A program made the translations under genes and the position numbers. Positions 17,485-26,035 of a stretch of DNA of 43,394 nucleotides are shown here, piece by piece. Every line of letters starts with the position of its first letter. Position 1 is the first letter of the stretch. The stretch is from Promethearchaeota archaeon (GTDB taxonomy: Archaea; Asgardarchaeota; Lokiarchaeia; Sigyniarchaeales; SOKP01). The notes beneath the pieces were generated by a model. That model was not told the origin of the DNA. It did not search any database and saw nothing but the letters and a program-made list of their open reading frames with translations. Location: the NCBI GenBank assembly GCA_019894885.1, contig JAGXNP010000007.1, positions 1 to 43,394 on the forward strand, read 5' to 3'.

Positions 17485-18078
17485 TCATCCGGTAATATTA
17501 ACTAACTCTACGCCCCTAATATCGTAATTTTTATCAATGAAACAAAGAATCGCATGACCTTTATGCATATATACAAGAGGTACGGGGTAAGATTCGGCAT
17601 TTTCTATAAAACTTTTTTTTACGATGATGAAAAGAACAGTATCACACACCATGCATGGCACTTTAAGCTCTTTTACGGTGCTAAGTTCATTAAAACCTGC
17701 AATAATATCTTCAACATTTTTATTAAATGAATTAAACATCGTAGTAGAAAAATTACCATATGTTATATATGACTCAATATCGTATTTTATATTAAATTCT
17801 ATACTCACTTTTTCTATTAAAGCTTCAAGCAATTGGAACTGAACTTTGTTATTAGAACCTGCAGTATAAATTAAATTCTTTATTCGAATATGCACAATTT
17901 TCATGTTACCCTTGAAAATATGGAAAAAAATATTACTCGCAGGATTCTGCTTAACAATATTCAAATCTAATATAAAACTTTTATAAGATCTTGGAGGTTT
18001 CCATTCAAATATAGTAAATTCATCTGTACTGATGTTTAAGAACTCGAGATTTTGTAAGATTTTCGTATACTCTTCCAT
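17485..18078 (-). CDS. Hypothetical alpha/beta protein with CxxC and GHA motif
   Basis: A 197-residue protein I do not recognise. The first 120 residues alternate strands and helices, with KIVHIRIKNLIYTAG followed by QFQLLEALIEKV, reminiscent of longin/profilin-like folds. Near residue 142 is CMVC, and near residue 173 is HKGHAILCFID. A similar layout, with a GHA motif before an F-x-[GD] strand, appears in the decayed reading frame at 19409-19867, so that remnant may be a distant relative. Starts with ATG. Role unknown. Confidence 0.6.
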   Translation of the reverse strand: MEEYTKILQNLEFLNISTDEFTIFEWKPPRSYKSFILDLNIVKQNPASNIFFHIFKGNMKIVHIRIKNLIYTAGSNNKVQFQLLEALIEKVSIEFNIKYDIESYITYGNFSTTMFNSFNKNVEDIIAGFNELSTVKELKVPCMVCDTVLFIIVKKSFIENAESYPVPLVYMHKGHAILCFIDKNYDIRGVELVNITG

Positions 18079-18257
18079 TTAAATCAGTTTGTCTTCTAAA
18101 GTTTTAATATTATTTACTATATTTACGATAAAAATTAACTAATTTTGATTAAATCATTATAATTTATAATATAAACTATACTCTATTATAATGATTTACA
18201 TTTTTGTATATTACAATTAGAGAATAGAATTGAAGAAATTAAAAATATAAGCTTTTA
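18079..18257. other. Intergenic A/T-rich DNA
   Basis: No gene, RNA or repeat is evident here. It separates the CxxC/GHA gene from the 3' end of the transposase remnant. Confidence 0.4.
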
Positions 18258-18845
18258 TTAGATCGGATATTTTCTAGATGCTTTTAGCGTTCTCATAATA
18301 GCCTTTATATTGTCTATGTGTAATTCACGAGGAATTTCACAACCAAATACCAGCCAATATCCTCCCCCTTCAACAGCCATGTAGATGTTAAAAAAAAAGA
18401 ATTTTTTTTTGATTGAAAATTTATTACTATGGATATGTATTCAGATACGATTTTCCCTTCCCAATTACTAAATTCGTAGCCAAACTCGCGTGGGTGAGTT
18501 AAAATGTCCTTTTTTAATTCTTCTTTCTAATCCTCTGAAAGTCTGGAAGGGCACCCTGGAGGCGTATTTGGCACGATTGCTTTTAATAACTCCTCATTAA
18601 ATGCATTAAACTAAAATTGAATCGTTCTTCAAGACTTTTTTACTAATTCTGCGACTTTGGTGCAATTCTGAAATTCATACATTAAAAGTACGGCTTGATA
18701 TCGCTCTTTCAGCTTGGAATTCCTTTTCATTTTGTACAGCTCGACCAATTTTTTATAGTCAAGCGAGCTCCTAGTAATTTGAAGTTTTTGTATGAATCTA
18801 AGAGCATAAGATATCCATATTTAAGGAATTGATATCCGATATGAA
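18258..18845 (-). pseudogene. Decayed IS630-type transposase N-terminal part with an unrelated tail
   Basis: Reading the minus strand, one frame gives ITRSSLDYKKLVELYK, KERYQAVLLMYEF, TKVAELVKKS, then after stops RTIQF and FNAFNEELLKAIVPNTPPG, PSRLSED, KEELKKDILTHPREFG and YEFSNWEGKIVSEYI. This is the order of the helix-turn-helix half of IS630-family transposases: R-Q-A-L, A-x-L-x-x-S, R-T-[VI], W-x-x-x-F-N-E, R-L-[ST]-E-x-Q, then P-x-x-[FL]-G-[YF], W. Three in-frame stops interrupt it: TGA 18629-18631, TAG 18611-18613 and TAG 18527-18529. Each sits where the family has Arg, Trp and Gln/Lys, explainable by single transitions. A further frame break lies near A9/T9 runs (18390-18410). A 40-residue tail (18258-18380, with MAVEGGGYWLVFG) ends the frame and does not look like transposase. 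The DDE catalytic half is absent and no terminal inverted repeats were found. Confidence 0.85.
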
Positions 18846-18900
18846 GAAAAAATCAAAAAGAATGTGTAATTATTTAATGCTTTATAAATAAATTTGCAAA

Positions 18901-18909
18901 TTTATATAA
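18901..18909 (+). promoter_or_regulatory. TATA box for the SRPBCC gene
   Basis: TTTATATAA, a near-consensus archaeal TATA element, lies about 60 bases before the TTG start. Transcription would begin around 18930 and leave a leader of roughly 35 bases that includes the strong SD. Confidence 0.6.
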
Positions 18910-18955
18910 AGGTATAAAAAAGATATTATTATAAATATCATTGTAATCTATAAAT

Positions 18956-18962
18956 GAGGTGG
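18956..18962 (+). promoter_or_regulatory. Strong Shine-Dalgarno that decides a TTG start
   Basis: GAGGTGG four bases before TTG 18967-18969 pairs well with the archaeal 16S 3' end and supports initiation at TTG. Confidence 0.75.
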
Positions 18963-18966
18963 TTAT

Positions 18967-19380
18967 TTGCCAAAAATTGCAGAAAATATAGAAATTAAAA
19001 CTAACAATGAGAAAATTTATAATATTTTAACAGATGGAAAACAGACAGTAGAATGGAACCCAATTGTAAATGATATAACACCACTTGAAGAAAATAAATA
19101 TTTACTAAAATCAACAATAGGGGATATGACTGTTAATAAAATAGAGAAAGTTAAAGACATCTATGTTAAATGGAGAATGGAACAAAGTGATTTGCATTCA
19201 ATGGGATATATTTTGGAAGAAAAATTACCAATATCTAAAGTTGAACTATGGATTGAATTTGAAGATAAGAAGTTTAAAAAGAAATACAAGGAAGCTGCAG
19301 ATTTAACTTTAAAAGGTTTAAAAAAATATATTGAATTTATTGAAGCTGGGGGCAATATTCAAGAGTATGATAAACTATAA
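18967..19380 (+). CDS. SRPBCC-superfamily (START/Bet v1-like) protein
   Basis: A 137-residue protein, typical of short SRPBCC domains. The pattern is an N-terminal strand EIKTNNEKIYNILTDGKQTVEWNP, alternating strands (TIGDMTVNKIEKV, YVKWRME), and a long C-terminal helix (KKYKEAADLTLKGLKKYIEFIE). Such domains form a hydrophobic cavity binding lipids or polyketide-like ligands; the ligand here is unknown. It is intact, with its own promoter and SD, between two pseudogenes. Start is TTG, fixed by the GAGGTGG SD. Confidence 0.85.
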   Translation: MPKIAENIEIKTNNEKIYNILTDGKQTVEWNPIVNDITPLEENKYLLKSTIGDMTVNKIEKVKDIYVKWRMEQSDLHSMGYILEEKLPISKVELWIEFEDKKFKKKYKEAADLTLKGLKKYIEFIEAGGNIQEYDKL

Positions 19381-19408
19381 AAAAAATTAACTCATGAATT
19401 TTTTATTT

Positions 19409-19867
19409 TTATCCTATATTTTTATTCTCATCTTCATCCGATAAAATTATTTTTTTTATTTCTCCTCTTATTTTCGGGGGATTTCTTACCTTTCTCTAAA
19501 AAGCTTTTCAAGTCCAAAGTCGCGTGAATTCCATTTTCCTATAATTTTGTTTCTTCCTTATTATAGCGTGCAAGTGCGTTTTATTCCTTTATAATTTGCG
19601 ATCTATCATAATCAGTAGCCATGGCTTCTATAATTATTTTAATTTTCCCTTGAAAATCCATATACGCGTGCCCTCTAGAAGGATACAAGAATTCAATACA
19701 ACTACCGCAAGAAATATATTTTCTATCAAATTCTTTTGGATAAATAATATATTGAATATCGACAAAAGAACCTCTTTTTGATACACTCTTGATTATAGAA
19801 TGTACCCTTCTTGTGTTTCAACTTTTCGTTCTTTTTATCGCCGATAACGCAGCGTAATGAGCAAAAA
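19409..19867 (-). pseudogene. Decayed gene of unknown family with three internal stops
   Basis: One minus-strand frame reads as protein but is broken by TGA (after KRTKS, near 19818), TAA at 19581-19583 and TAG at 19539-19541. In order it contains RRVHSIIKSVSKRGSF, then DIQYIIYPKEFDRKYISCGSC, GHAYMDFQGKIKIIIEAM, DRSQIIKE, NALARYNKEETKL, and ENGIHATLDLKSFLEKGKK. Near 19465 a shift to a second frame gives IRGEIKKIILSDEDEN, ending at TAA 19409-19411. Each stop could come from a Gln or Arg codon by a single C-to-T change. The GHA motif and strand order recall the protein encoded at 17485-18078, but the match is weak. No start codon is obvious, so the 5' end is also lost or unclear. Confidence 0.65.
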
Positions 19868-19971
19868 TAAAAAAAATAAAGATTAGATTAAAAATATATG
19901 GTTTTTTTTAATTTAAATTTAATACTAATACTTAAATATATTAGTTATTAAAAAATAGAAATCTTGAAATT

Positions 19972-20802
19972 ATGAATTTCGCAAAGATTAACGGTTTAAA
20001 ATTGTCATATCAAATTTACGGAACGGGTTTTCCTGTTATCTTTATACATGGATATGGCGCAAAAAAAGAAATATGGAAAACTCAAGTAGCAGATATAAGT
20101 AAAAAATTTCAAGCCATCACATTTGACCTCCGAGGAACTGGAGAGTCTGATCGACCTAATATTCCCTACACCATGAAAATGCTATCAGAAGATGTGAAGG
20201 GCTTAATGGACTTTATTGGTATTGAAAAAGTTCATTTAATAGGTCGCTCTTTTGGCGGAATGATTGCCCAACATTTTGTGCTACAATATCCCGAGAAAGT
20301 GGAAAAATTAGTGTTGATCGCTACTAACTTCGGACGAACTGATCCATATTGGGTCGAAATTCCTAAAAAAGGGCGCCTTGAAGAGATTGAGACGATTAAA
20401 CACGATCCTCTAAAAGCCTTTAAGCAAAAATCGCGTTGGGTCTTTCACGTAAAGTTTAGAAAAGAGATGGAAGCCAATCCAGACAAAAGATTTTTTGACA
20501 TTTTTTCTATGGAAGATTTAATCAGAGAAGGCACGATTAATCCATCAATGCCTCAAGATGTAATAAATCAAGCAGAGGCAATGAAAACACATTATACGCT
20601 AGAAAGATTGCATGAAATTAAAAATAAAACGCTTCTTATAGCAGCGTCTCATGATCGGCAAACTCCAGTTTCAATTATGACTGAAATGCATAGAAGAATC
20701 CCTAATAGCGAATTGAAAGTTATTAATGAAGCAGGTCATTTTATGACGCTTTCAAGAGCATCGGAAGTCAACGATATAATTCTAAATTTTTTAAAAAATT
20801 AA
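19972..20802 (+). CDS. Alpha/beta hydrolase
   Basis: A 276-residue single-domain hydrolase. It shows the oxyanion-hole HGYGAKKEIW (near residue 27), the nucleophile elbow GRSFGG (Ser near residue 94), an acid in SHDRQTP (near 226) and the catalytic His in AGHFM (near 254). The FDLRGTGESDRP strand-turn is typical of the carboxylesterase/lactonase/bromoperoxidase-like group. Substrate unknown. It is followed by an acyl-CoA synthetase on the same strand (115 bases), so an acyl substrate is plausible but not shown. ATG start. Confidence 0.92.
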   Translation: MNFAKINGLKLSYQIYGTGFPVIFIHGYGAKKEIWKTQVADISKKFQAITFDLRGTGESDRPNIPYTMKMLSEDVKGLMDFIGIEKVHLIGRSFGGMIAQHFVLQYPEKVEKLVLIATNFGRTDPYWVEIPKKGRLEEIETIKHDPLKAFKQKSRWVFHVKFRKEMEANPDKRFFDIFSMEDLIREGTINPSMPQDVINQAEAMKTHYTLERLHEIKNKTLLIAASHDRQTPVSIMTEMHRRIPNSELKVINEAGHFMTLSRASEVNDIILNFLKN

Positions 20803-20860
20803 TATTTCTTAATTATTCTAATTATTTTTAAAGATTTTTTTTCTATGGTAAACAAATAGA

Positions 20861-20870
20861 TTTTTATATC
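20861..20870 (+). promoter_or_regulatory. Probable TATA box for the acyl-CoA synthetase
   Basis: TTTTTATATC lies about 50 bases before GTG 20917, so the acyl-CoA synthetase probably has its own promoter rather than depending on the hydrolase gene. Confidence 0.45.
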
Positions 20871-20916
20871 CTTAGAATAAAACTGTTTATAATTCAATTC
20901 AATTAATATTAACTTT

Positions 20917-22620
20917 GTGAAAAAAATGAAGGATTATTCAGCTTGGGAACCGATTTACGATTATGAAAACGAGTCTCCCTATATTGAGAATTTGAATCGC
21001 CCATGGCTAAAATACAGAGCCCCTAATGTTCCTAAATCAATAAAATTTGATCCAATTCCGGTTCACGAGCTTATTGGATTATCTGCTAAGAATTATCCAA
21101 ATAATGTATGTATTTATCACAAATCAACTGATAAAAAATATACTTTTCGCGAGTTAACCTATATTTCAGATAAAGTTTCTAACGCATTGTATCAGCTAGG
21201 CACAAAAAAAGGTGATACCGTAGGTATAATGACAGGAAATTGCCCTGAATTTTTATTTTGTTGCCTTGGAATTATGAAAACTGGCGCTATTGTGATTCCA
21301 ATTAATCCATTACTTAAGGAAGCGGATGTTGCTCACATCATCAAAGAATCTGGAAATCTTAAAACTGTTTTTGTTCACAAAGGAAATCTTAGAACAATGA
21401 AAAAAGCACAAAAAGATGTAACATTAGAAAATATAATCCTTTTGGCAGCACCCTTAGCCAAAGAAGGGACTATAACTTTCGAGGAGTTTATCGAAGGTGT
21501 AGCACCCATTCAACCAGATGTAGATATCGATCCATCAAACGATCTTGCTGCTCTTTTATTTACTGGTGGAACTACGGGATTACCAAAAGGTGTAATGTTA
21601 ACTCATTCTAATCTGGTTTCCTGCACACTCTCAACTTTATTAATGGCTGGTGAATCAGAAGAGGGAGAGGATAATTTCGGTAAAACAGTTAACTTATCAG
21701 TTATACCTTTATGCCATTCTTTTGGATTTTTAATTATGATTGCAGCAGTTTTCGGAGCATCTATGCTAGTAATGTTTCCCTCGTTTAACGCTTCTGAAAT
21801 CCTAAAAGCAATTGAGTATTATAAAGTTATAAATTATGTTGGAGTCCCGGTTATGTATCAAATGTTAATAAATAATCCAGATTTCACAGAACGAGATCTT
21901 TCAAGCCTTGAAGAAGCAAATTCAGGTTCAGCCGCGTTACCTCCAGAATTAGCGAAGAAATGGGAAGAAATTGTTGGAATTAAGGTAGGACAAGGTTTTG
22001 GGTTAACAGAAACTTCACCCATCACTCACATGGCGGCTAAATGGATGCCAGAAATACGCTCTGAGAGCATTGGCGTTCCAATTATTGATACAGACGCTAA
22101 GATTGTTAATTCTGGCACTTTAAAAGAACTAGAACCGGGTGAAATTGGAGAACTATTAATAAAAGGACCTCAAGTAATGAAAGGATATTGGAAAAATCCC
22201 GAAGAAACAAAGAAAACGATTATCGATGGTTGGTTAAGGACAGGAGATCTAGCAAGAATGGATGAACAAGGATATTTTTATATTGAAGGTCGCGCAAAGG
22301 ACATAATTAAATATAAAGGATATAAAGTAATGCCCCGTGAAGTCGAAGAAAAATTATATGAACATCCAGCAATTCTCGAAGCTGGTGTTGTATCGGCACC
22401 AGATCCAAATATTGGAGAAACTATTAAAGCATTTATAGTTTTAAAACCAGAATTCAAGGATAGTGATATAACTGAGAGAAATATTATTGAATGGGCTAAA
22501 GAAAGATTAGCTGGGTATAAATACCCTCGCCAAGTAGAATTTTTGAATGTATTACCTAGAACTTCAGTAGGAAAAATATTTAGGAGAAAATTAAGAGAAA
22601 GGACTGTAAAAAAGCAATAA
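20917..22620 (+). CDS. Long-chain fatty-acid--CoA ligase (AMP-forming)
   Basis: A 567-residue ANL-superfamily enzyme that activates a carboxylic acid to its acyl-CoA through an acyl-adenylate. Motifs: the P-loop-like TGGTTGLPKG near residue 216, the QGFGLTETSP motif near 363, the TGDLARMDEQGYFYIEGR hinge region near 440, IKYKGYKVMPREVEE, and the C-terminal Lys in SVGKIFRRKLR. Length fits the FadD-like group. Likely role is entry of fatty acids or other acids into beta-oxidation, together with the acyl-CoA dehydrogenase at 37.5 kb. Start is GTG 20917, or ATG 20926 three codons later. Confidence 0.95.
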   Translation: MKKMKDYSAWEPIYDYENESPYIENLNRPWLKYRAPNVPKSIKFDPIPVHELIGLSAKNYPNNVCIYHKSTDKKYTFRELTYISDKVSNALYQLGTKKGDTVGIMTGNCPEFLFCCLGIMKTGAIVIPINPLLKEADVAHIIKESGNLKTVFVHKGNLRTMKKAQKDVTLENIILLAAPLAKEGTITFEEFIEGVAPIQPDVDIDPSNDLAALLFTGGTTGLPKGVMLTHSNLVSCTLSTLLMAGESEEGEDNFGKTVNLSVIPLCHSFGFLIMIAAVFGASMLVMFPSFNASEILKAIEYYKVINYVGVPVMYQMLINNPDFTERDLSSLEEANSGSAALPPELAKKWEEIVGIKVGQGFGLTETSPITHMAAKWMPEIRSESIGVPIIDTDAKIVNSGTLKELEPGEIGELLIKGPQVMKGYWKNPEETKKTIIDGWLRTGDLARMDEQGYFYIEGRAKDIIKYKGYKVMPREVEEKLYEHPAILEAGVVSAPDPNIGETIKAFIVLKPEFKDSDITERNIIEWAKERLAGYKYPRQVEFLNVLPRTSVGKIFRRKLRERTVKKQ

Positions 22621-22672
22621 CTTTAGCTTACAATTAAAATTTATTTGTTTTTTTTACTAACACTTAATTTAC

Positions 22673-22685
22673 TTTTTATATATAT
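22673..22685 (+). promoter_or_regulatory. TATA box for the amidase
   Basis: TTTTTATATATAT about 45 bases before the GTG start, leaving a leader of roughly 20 bases. Confidence 0.5.
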
Positions 22686-22725
22686 GTCAAACATATTTTA
22701 ATGTATAGAAGATAATATTTTTGAT

Positions 22726-24153
22726 GTGAATGACATGAATAAGGAAGAGATATGTTTTATGTCTGCCATCGACATGTTCGATGCGATAAGAAGGCAGGAA
22801 CTAACCTCAATAGAAATAACTGAAACAATTATTGAAAGAATTGAAAAAATTAATCCAATAACAAACGCCTATTGCACAACAACTTTTGATTTAGCTCGAG
22901 AGATGGCAAGAGAAGCAGATGATAAAGTGAAAAAAGGTGAAAAGCTAGGATTATTAAATGGTATCCCTACATCAATTAAAGATTTAAATCCTGTAAAGGG
23001 AATTAGAACTACCTATGGCTCTAAAATTTATGAAAATAATATTGCTGACCATGATGACATCGCAGTTCAAAGATTAAAAAATGAAGGATGTGTTATCTTA
23101 GGAAAAACGAACACGCCTGAATTTGGTTTCAAGGGAGTAACAGATAATTTAATATTCGGATATAGCCGCAATCCGTGGAACTTAGACTTCACAACGGGAG
23201 GATCCAGTGGTGGAGCAGCTTCAGCAGTGGTTTCAGGGTTAGGAACTTTAGGACAAGGATCAGATGGAGGAGGTTCAATAAGACATCCTTCAAGTTTTTG
23301 TGGGACATTTGGTCTTAAACCAAGCTTTGGAAGGGTACCAAGATACCCCAAGCTATTTCCATTGGGTTTAGATTTAGCTGTAATCGGTCCGATTGTTCGA
23401 AATGTTAAAGACGCAGCTCTGATGTTAGACGCAATGAAAGGTCCATTTGAAGGTGATAAAGCTACATTACCCAAAGATGGATTTAGATACATTGATAAAA
23501 TCAGTGAAGTTCCCGAAGGACTAAAAATCGGTTACTCCCTAGATTTAGGGTACGCAAAAGTAATAGATACTGAGGTAGAAAAGAACATTTTACATTCTGT
23601 AGAATTGTTTGAGAACTTTGGATGGAATATTGAACACGTCAAAATGAAACTGCGGAAAGCTCAACTTTCATTTACTACGATCTGGACTTCGACTTTAGGG
23701 TATAATCTAAAATCGTATTTGAAAGAATGGAAAGATAAAATGGACCCCGATTTAGTAAAATTAATTGAAGCAGGATTAGGTTACGATGGAATGTCCTTAC
23801 CAAGAGCAATAGCTGTTCGCGCCCAAGTATATGAAACCATTTACAAAGTTTTCAAGGATTACGATGTTCTTATAACTCCTTCGACTGCTATTCCCGCTTT
23901 TAAGTTAGGAATTATGTTTCCTTCTAAGATAAACGGGATTAATGTATCTCCAACTGCATGGATGCCGTTTTCGTTCCCATTTAATATGACTGGACACCCT
24001 GCAGCTAGCATCCCAAGTGGTTGGTCTAGCAACGGATTGCCTATCGGGATGCAAATTATAGGTAGGAGATTCGATGAACTTACTGTCTTACAAGTTTCTA
24101 AAGCGTTCGAAGAATTAGCTCCTTGGCAAGATAAAAAACCAAATTTTAGTTAA
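22726..24153 (+). CDS. Amidase-signature family enzyme
   Basis: A 475-residue amidase-signature hydrolase. The Ser-cisSer-Lys triad is visible: Lys in SIKD (near residue 84), cis-Ser in the TGGSSGGAAS segment (near 162) and the nucleophile Ser in SDGGGSIRHPS (near 185). The family hydrolyses amides and also includes the GatA subunit. No gatB/gatC lies beside it, and the C-terminal region (FPFNMTGHPAASIPSGW) is typical of stand-alone amidases, so I favour a catabolic amidase. Starts at GTG 22726 or ATG 22735. A T9 run follows the stop. Confidence 0.92.
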   Translation: MNDMNKEEICFMSAIDMFDAIRRQELTSIEITETIIERIEKINPITNAYCTTTFDLAREMAREADDKVKKGEKLGLLNGIPTSIKDLNPVKGIRTTYGSKIYENNIADHDDIAVQRLKNEGCVILGKTNTPEFGFKGVTDNLIFGYSRNPWNLDFTTGGSSGGAASAVVSGLGTLGQGSDGGGSIRHPSSFCGTFGLKPSFGRVPRYPKLFPLGLDLAVIGPIVRNVKDAALMLDAMKGPFEGDKATLPKDGFRYIDKISEVPEGLKIGYSLDLGYAKVIDTEVEKNILHSVELFENFGWNIEHVKMKLRKAQLSFTTIWTSTLGYNLKSYLKEWKDKMDPDLVKLIEAGLGYDGMSLPRAIAVRAQVYETIYKVFKDYDVLITPSTAIPAFKLGIMFPSKINGINVSPTAWMPFSFPFNMTGHPAASIPSGWSSNGLPIGMQIIGRRFDELTVLQVSKAFEELAPWQDKKPNFS

Positions 24154-24171
24154 TTCTTCCTAATCACTTTG

Positions 24172-24180
24172 TTTTTTTTT
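24172..24180 (+). terminator. Oligo-T terminator after the amidase
   Basis: A run of nine T on the coding strand, 19 bases after the amidase stop and with no hairpin needed, matches archaeal intrinsic termination. Confidence 0.5.
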
Positions 24181-24256
24181 ATTATTTCTAAAACAAAATT
24201 TTTTACTACTAGTTAATTTGCTATTCATGGACTATTAGAATTTTAACGAAAACAAA

Positions 24257-25099
24257 ATGAATAAGAAACAACAGAGAACGGAACTATCGAGTTTTAAAAA
24301 GACTCAATTAGTGCCTGAATATAGTAATTTAGAGTTTTCAGTAGTACTCAACATGCCGGAACACGCAGCAAATATCGGGGCTATAGCTAGACTTATGAAG
24401 AATTTTAATTTCGAATACTTGATTGTCTATAATCCTACTGAAGAAGCAGAAAAGATTCGAAGTTATTATACGCAAGGATTCGCGATGCATGGTAAAGAAA
24501 TCCTTTTTAACGCAGAAATTATAACGATTGAAAACCAAATTGATCACCTATCTGGTTTTAAACAATTGATGAACAGATTCGATATTAAAATTGCTTCAAC
24601 AGCAAAGGGAATGCACTATAATAATATAAGAAGATTAGCTACTTTCCCTGCAGAATTAACTCTCCCTATATCAGAAGAGCCACTTAAAATTGCTTTAGTT
24701 TTTGGGAGAGAATCCCACGGTCTTACGAATGAAGAAATCGAGATGACTGATTTTGTCATACGAATACCATCTGACGAGGATTACCCTACACTAAATCTCT
24801 CGCAAGCTTGTGGGATTATATTATATGAGATTTATAAAAAAATTCACAATCTAGAAATTGGAAGAGGACTCAAACCAGTTTTACTTGCAAATAAAAATGA
24901 TAAGCAAATATTATACAATTTAATTAAAAATTTAATTGCTTCTCTTAGAATTCGCACCTATAGAAAAGAAAATGTATTTTTAGCCTTTAAAAATGTTTTT
25001 GAGAGAGCGTTCGCATCTAAAAAAGAATTAAACCTTATTATAGGGGTATTTTCAAAATTTAATTCGTATTTTAAAAAAAAGGAAATAAATGAAGAATAA
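24257..25099 (+). CDS. SPOUT (SpoU/TrmJ-like) RNA 2'-O-methyltransferase
   Basis: A 280-residue SpoU-class methyltransferase. Motif 1 is in LNMPEHAANIGAIARLMKNF (residues 32-51, with the NIG turn), motif 2 in ALVFGRESHGLTNEE near 154, and motif 3 in YPTLNLSQACGIILYE near 180. The trefoil-knot core is complete and the N-terminal placement of motif 1 matches TrmJ, which methylates ribose at tRNA position 32. The C-terminal 80 residues (RTYRKENVFLAFKNVFERA) form a helical extension as in TrmJ. ATG start. Confidence 0.9.
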   Translation: MNKKQQRTELSSFKKTQLVPEYSNLEFSVVLNMPEHAANIGAIARLMKNFNFEYLIVYNPTEEAEKIRSYYTQGFAMHGKEILFNAEIITIENQIDHLSGFKQLMNRFDIKIASTAKGMHYNNIRRLATFPAELTLPISEEPLKIALVFGRESHGLTNEEIEMTDFVIRIPSDEDYPTLNLSQACGIILYEIYKKIHNLEIGRGLKPVLLANKNDKQILYNLIKNLIASLRIRTYRKENVFLAFKNVFERAFASKKELNLIIGVFSKFNSYFKKKEINEE

Positions 25100-25110
25100 A
25101 TCTAATAGTT

Positions 25111-25329
25111 CTAAATAGCTTGATAATATCTAGGTTTGCGGTTATAGACGACTATTATTTTCTCAGGTGTATCGTTAACAATTCTTCTAATCACTTTAGA
25201 CAAAGCATTATGAGTTTCGTATCCCATCGCATTAGCCCATTCACTCGCAGTAGATTTGCCTAACTCCTTCAATTTATCCAAACATATCTGTTCATATGTC
25301 CTTGGAATTACTTTTTTTAATTTTAACAT
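25111..25329 (-). CDS. Small winged-helix-like DNA-binding protein
   Basis: A 72-residue protein. The segment TYEQICLDKLKELGKSTASEWANAMGYETHNALSKVIRRIV followed by an EKIIVVYNRKPRYYQ beta wing fits a winged helix-turn-helix. The basic N-terminus and the size suggest a minimal transcriptional regulator. It converges with the methyltransferase gene (11-base gap). ATG start. Confidence 0.75.
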   Translation of the reverse strand: MLKLKKVIPRTYEQICLDKLKELGKSTASEWANAMGYETHNALSKVIRRIVNDTPEKIIVVYNRKPRYYQAI

Positions 25330-26035
25330 TAATACTTACCTTCCAATTAGCTTTTTCCACTTAAATTTAATCTTTTAAGAAAAACACATTATTAGTAAAT
25401 GTTTTAGAGAAAATTGCTATCTACACTACTCCTAACTATAAGAGAAGTGGTTTCAATTCGAAGCTTTAGTCTGGTGGCATCTCCTAGTTTTCCAATACAA
25501 TCTATCCTAAAGAAAAATTAGATGAGGGGCTATTTAAAGCATGATGTTGATTAATACTAGACGAATACGTGTTATTTGTACTAAGATCTAAATTAACCCA
25601 TATATAAACCCTAAAAATTTACTTTTAGGTAGGAAGAAAAATACAAGTTTATTTTGACAAAATCGTATTTTATGTTATTAAAGGCTAATTTAGGGTATAA
25701 GATTGATAAATTATAAAACGTATTTTAACGAATCTTGAATTTGTGTAATCTTTTAGGGATTAGGTATGCTCCACTAATAAGATTTCACCTTAAAATTTTT
25801 ACCCATTTAAATATGTATTCAAAATTGGGAATGATTTCCCACTATAAAAATCGAATTTTTTACGATTTAACAATTAATGGGTTAATATTTGATAGTTAAA
25901 AAATTAATGAAAATTATAGAATTACTGTAAACCGTATTAGTGAAGAGATTTAAATAAAACTCAAGAGTCTGTTATTGTGAATAGACCTAATGTTAAAAAA
26001 TTTAAGTAAAATGGGGAAAAAATACATCCAACGAA
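25330..26035. other. Long intergenic stretch, left part
   Basis: No gene recognised. Two perfect short hairpins are visible: CCTAAAA/TTTTAGG with a six-base loop at 25610-25629, and TGGGAA/TTCCCA with a four-base loop at 25826-25841. A TATATAAA motif lies just before the first (25601-25608). A minus-strand frame at about 25405-25515 is open for some 35 codons with protein-like composition but no start; it may be chance or a remnant. Confidence 0.4.

Noticed and set aside
18527-18631. In-frame TAG codons read as pyrrolysine
   Set aside because: The same frame also has a TGA and a frame break, and the segment matches a transposase half lacking its catalytic part. Decay explains it better.
19596-19781. 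Plus-strand 61-residue reading frame
   Set aside because: It lies opposite the protein-like decayed minus-strand frame and has low-quality composition; taken as a shadow.
25440-25500. tRNA-like TTCAATTCGAAGC
   Set aside because: No acceptor stem, D-loop or anticodon arm could be built around it.
25405-25520. 35-codon minus-strand open frame with protein-like composition
   Set aside because: No start codon and no recognisable family; in a short stretch this can arise by chance.
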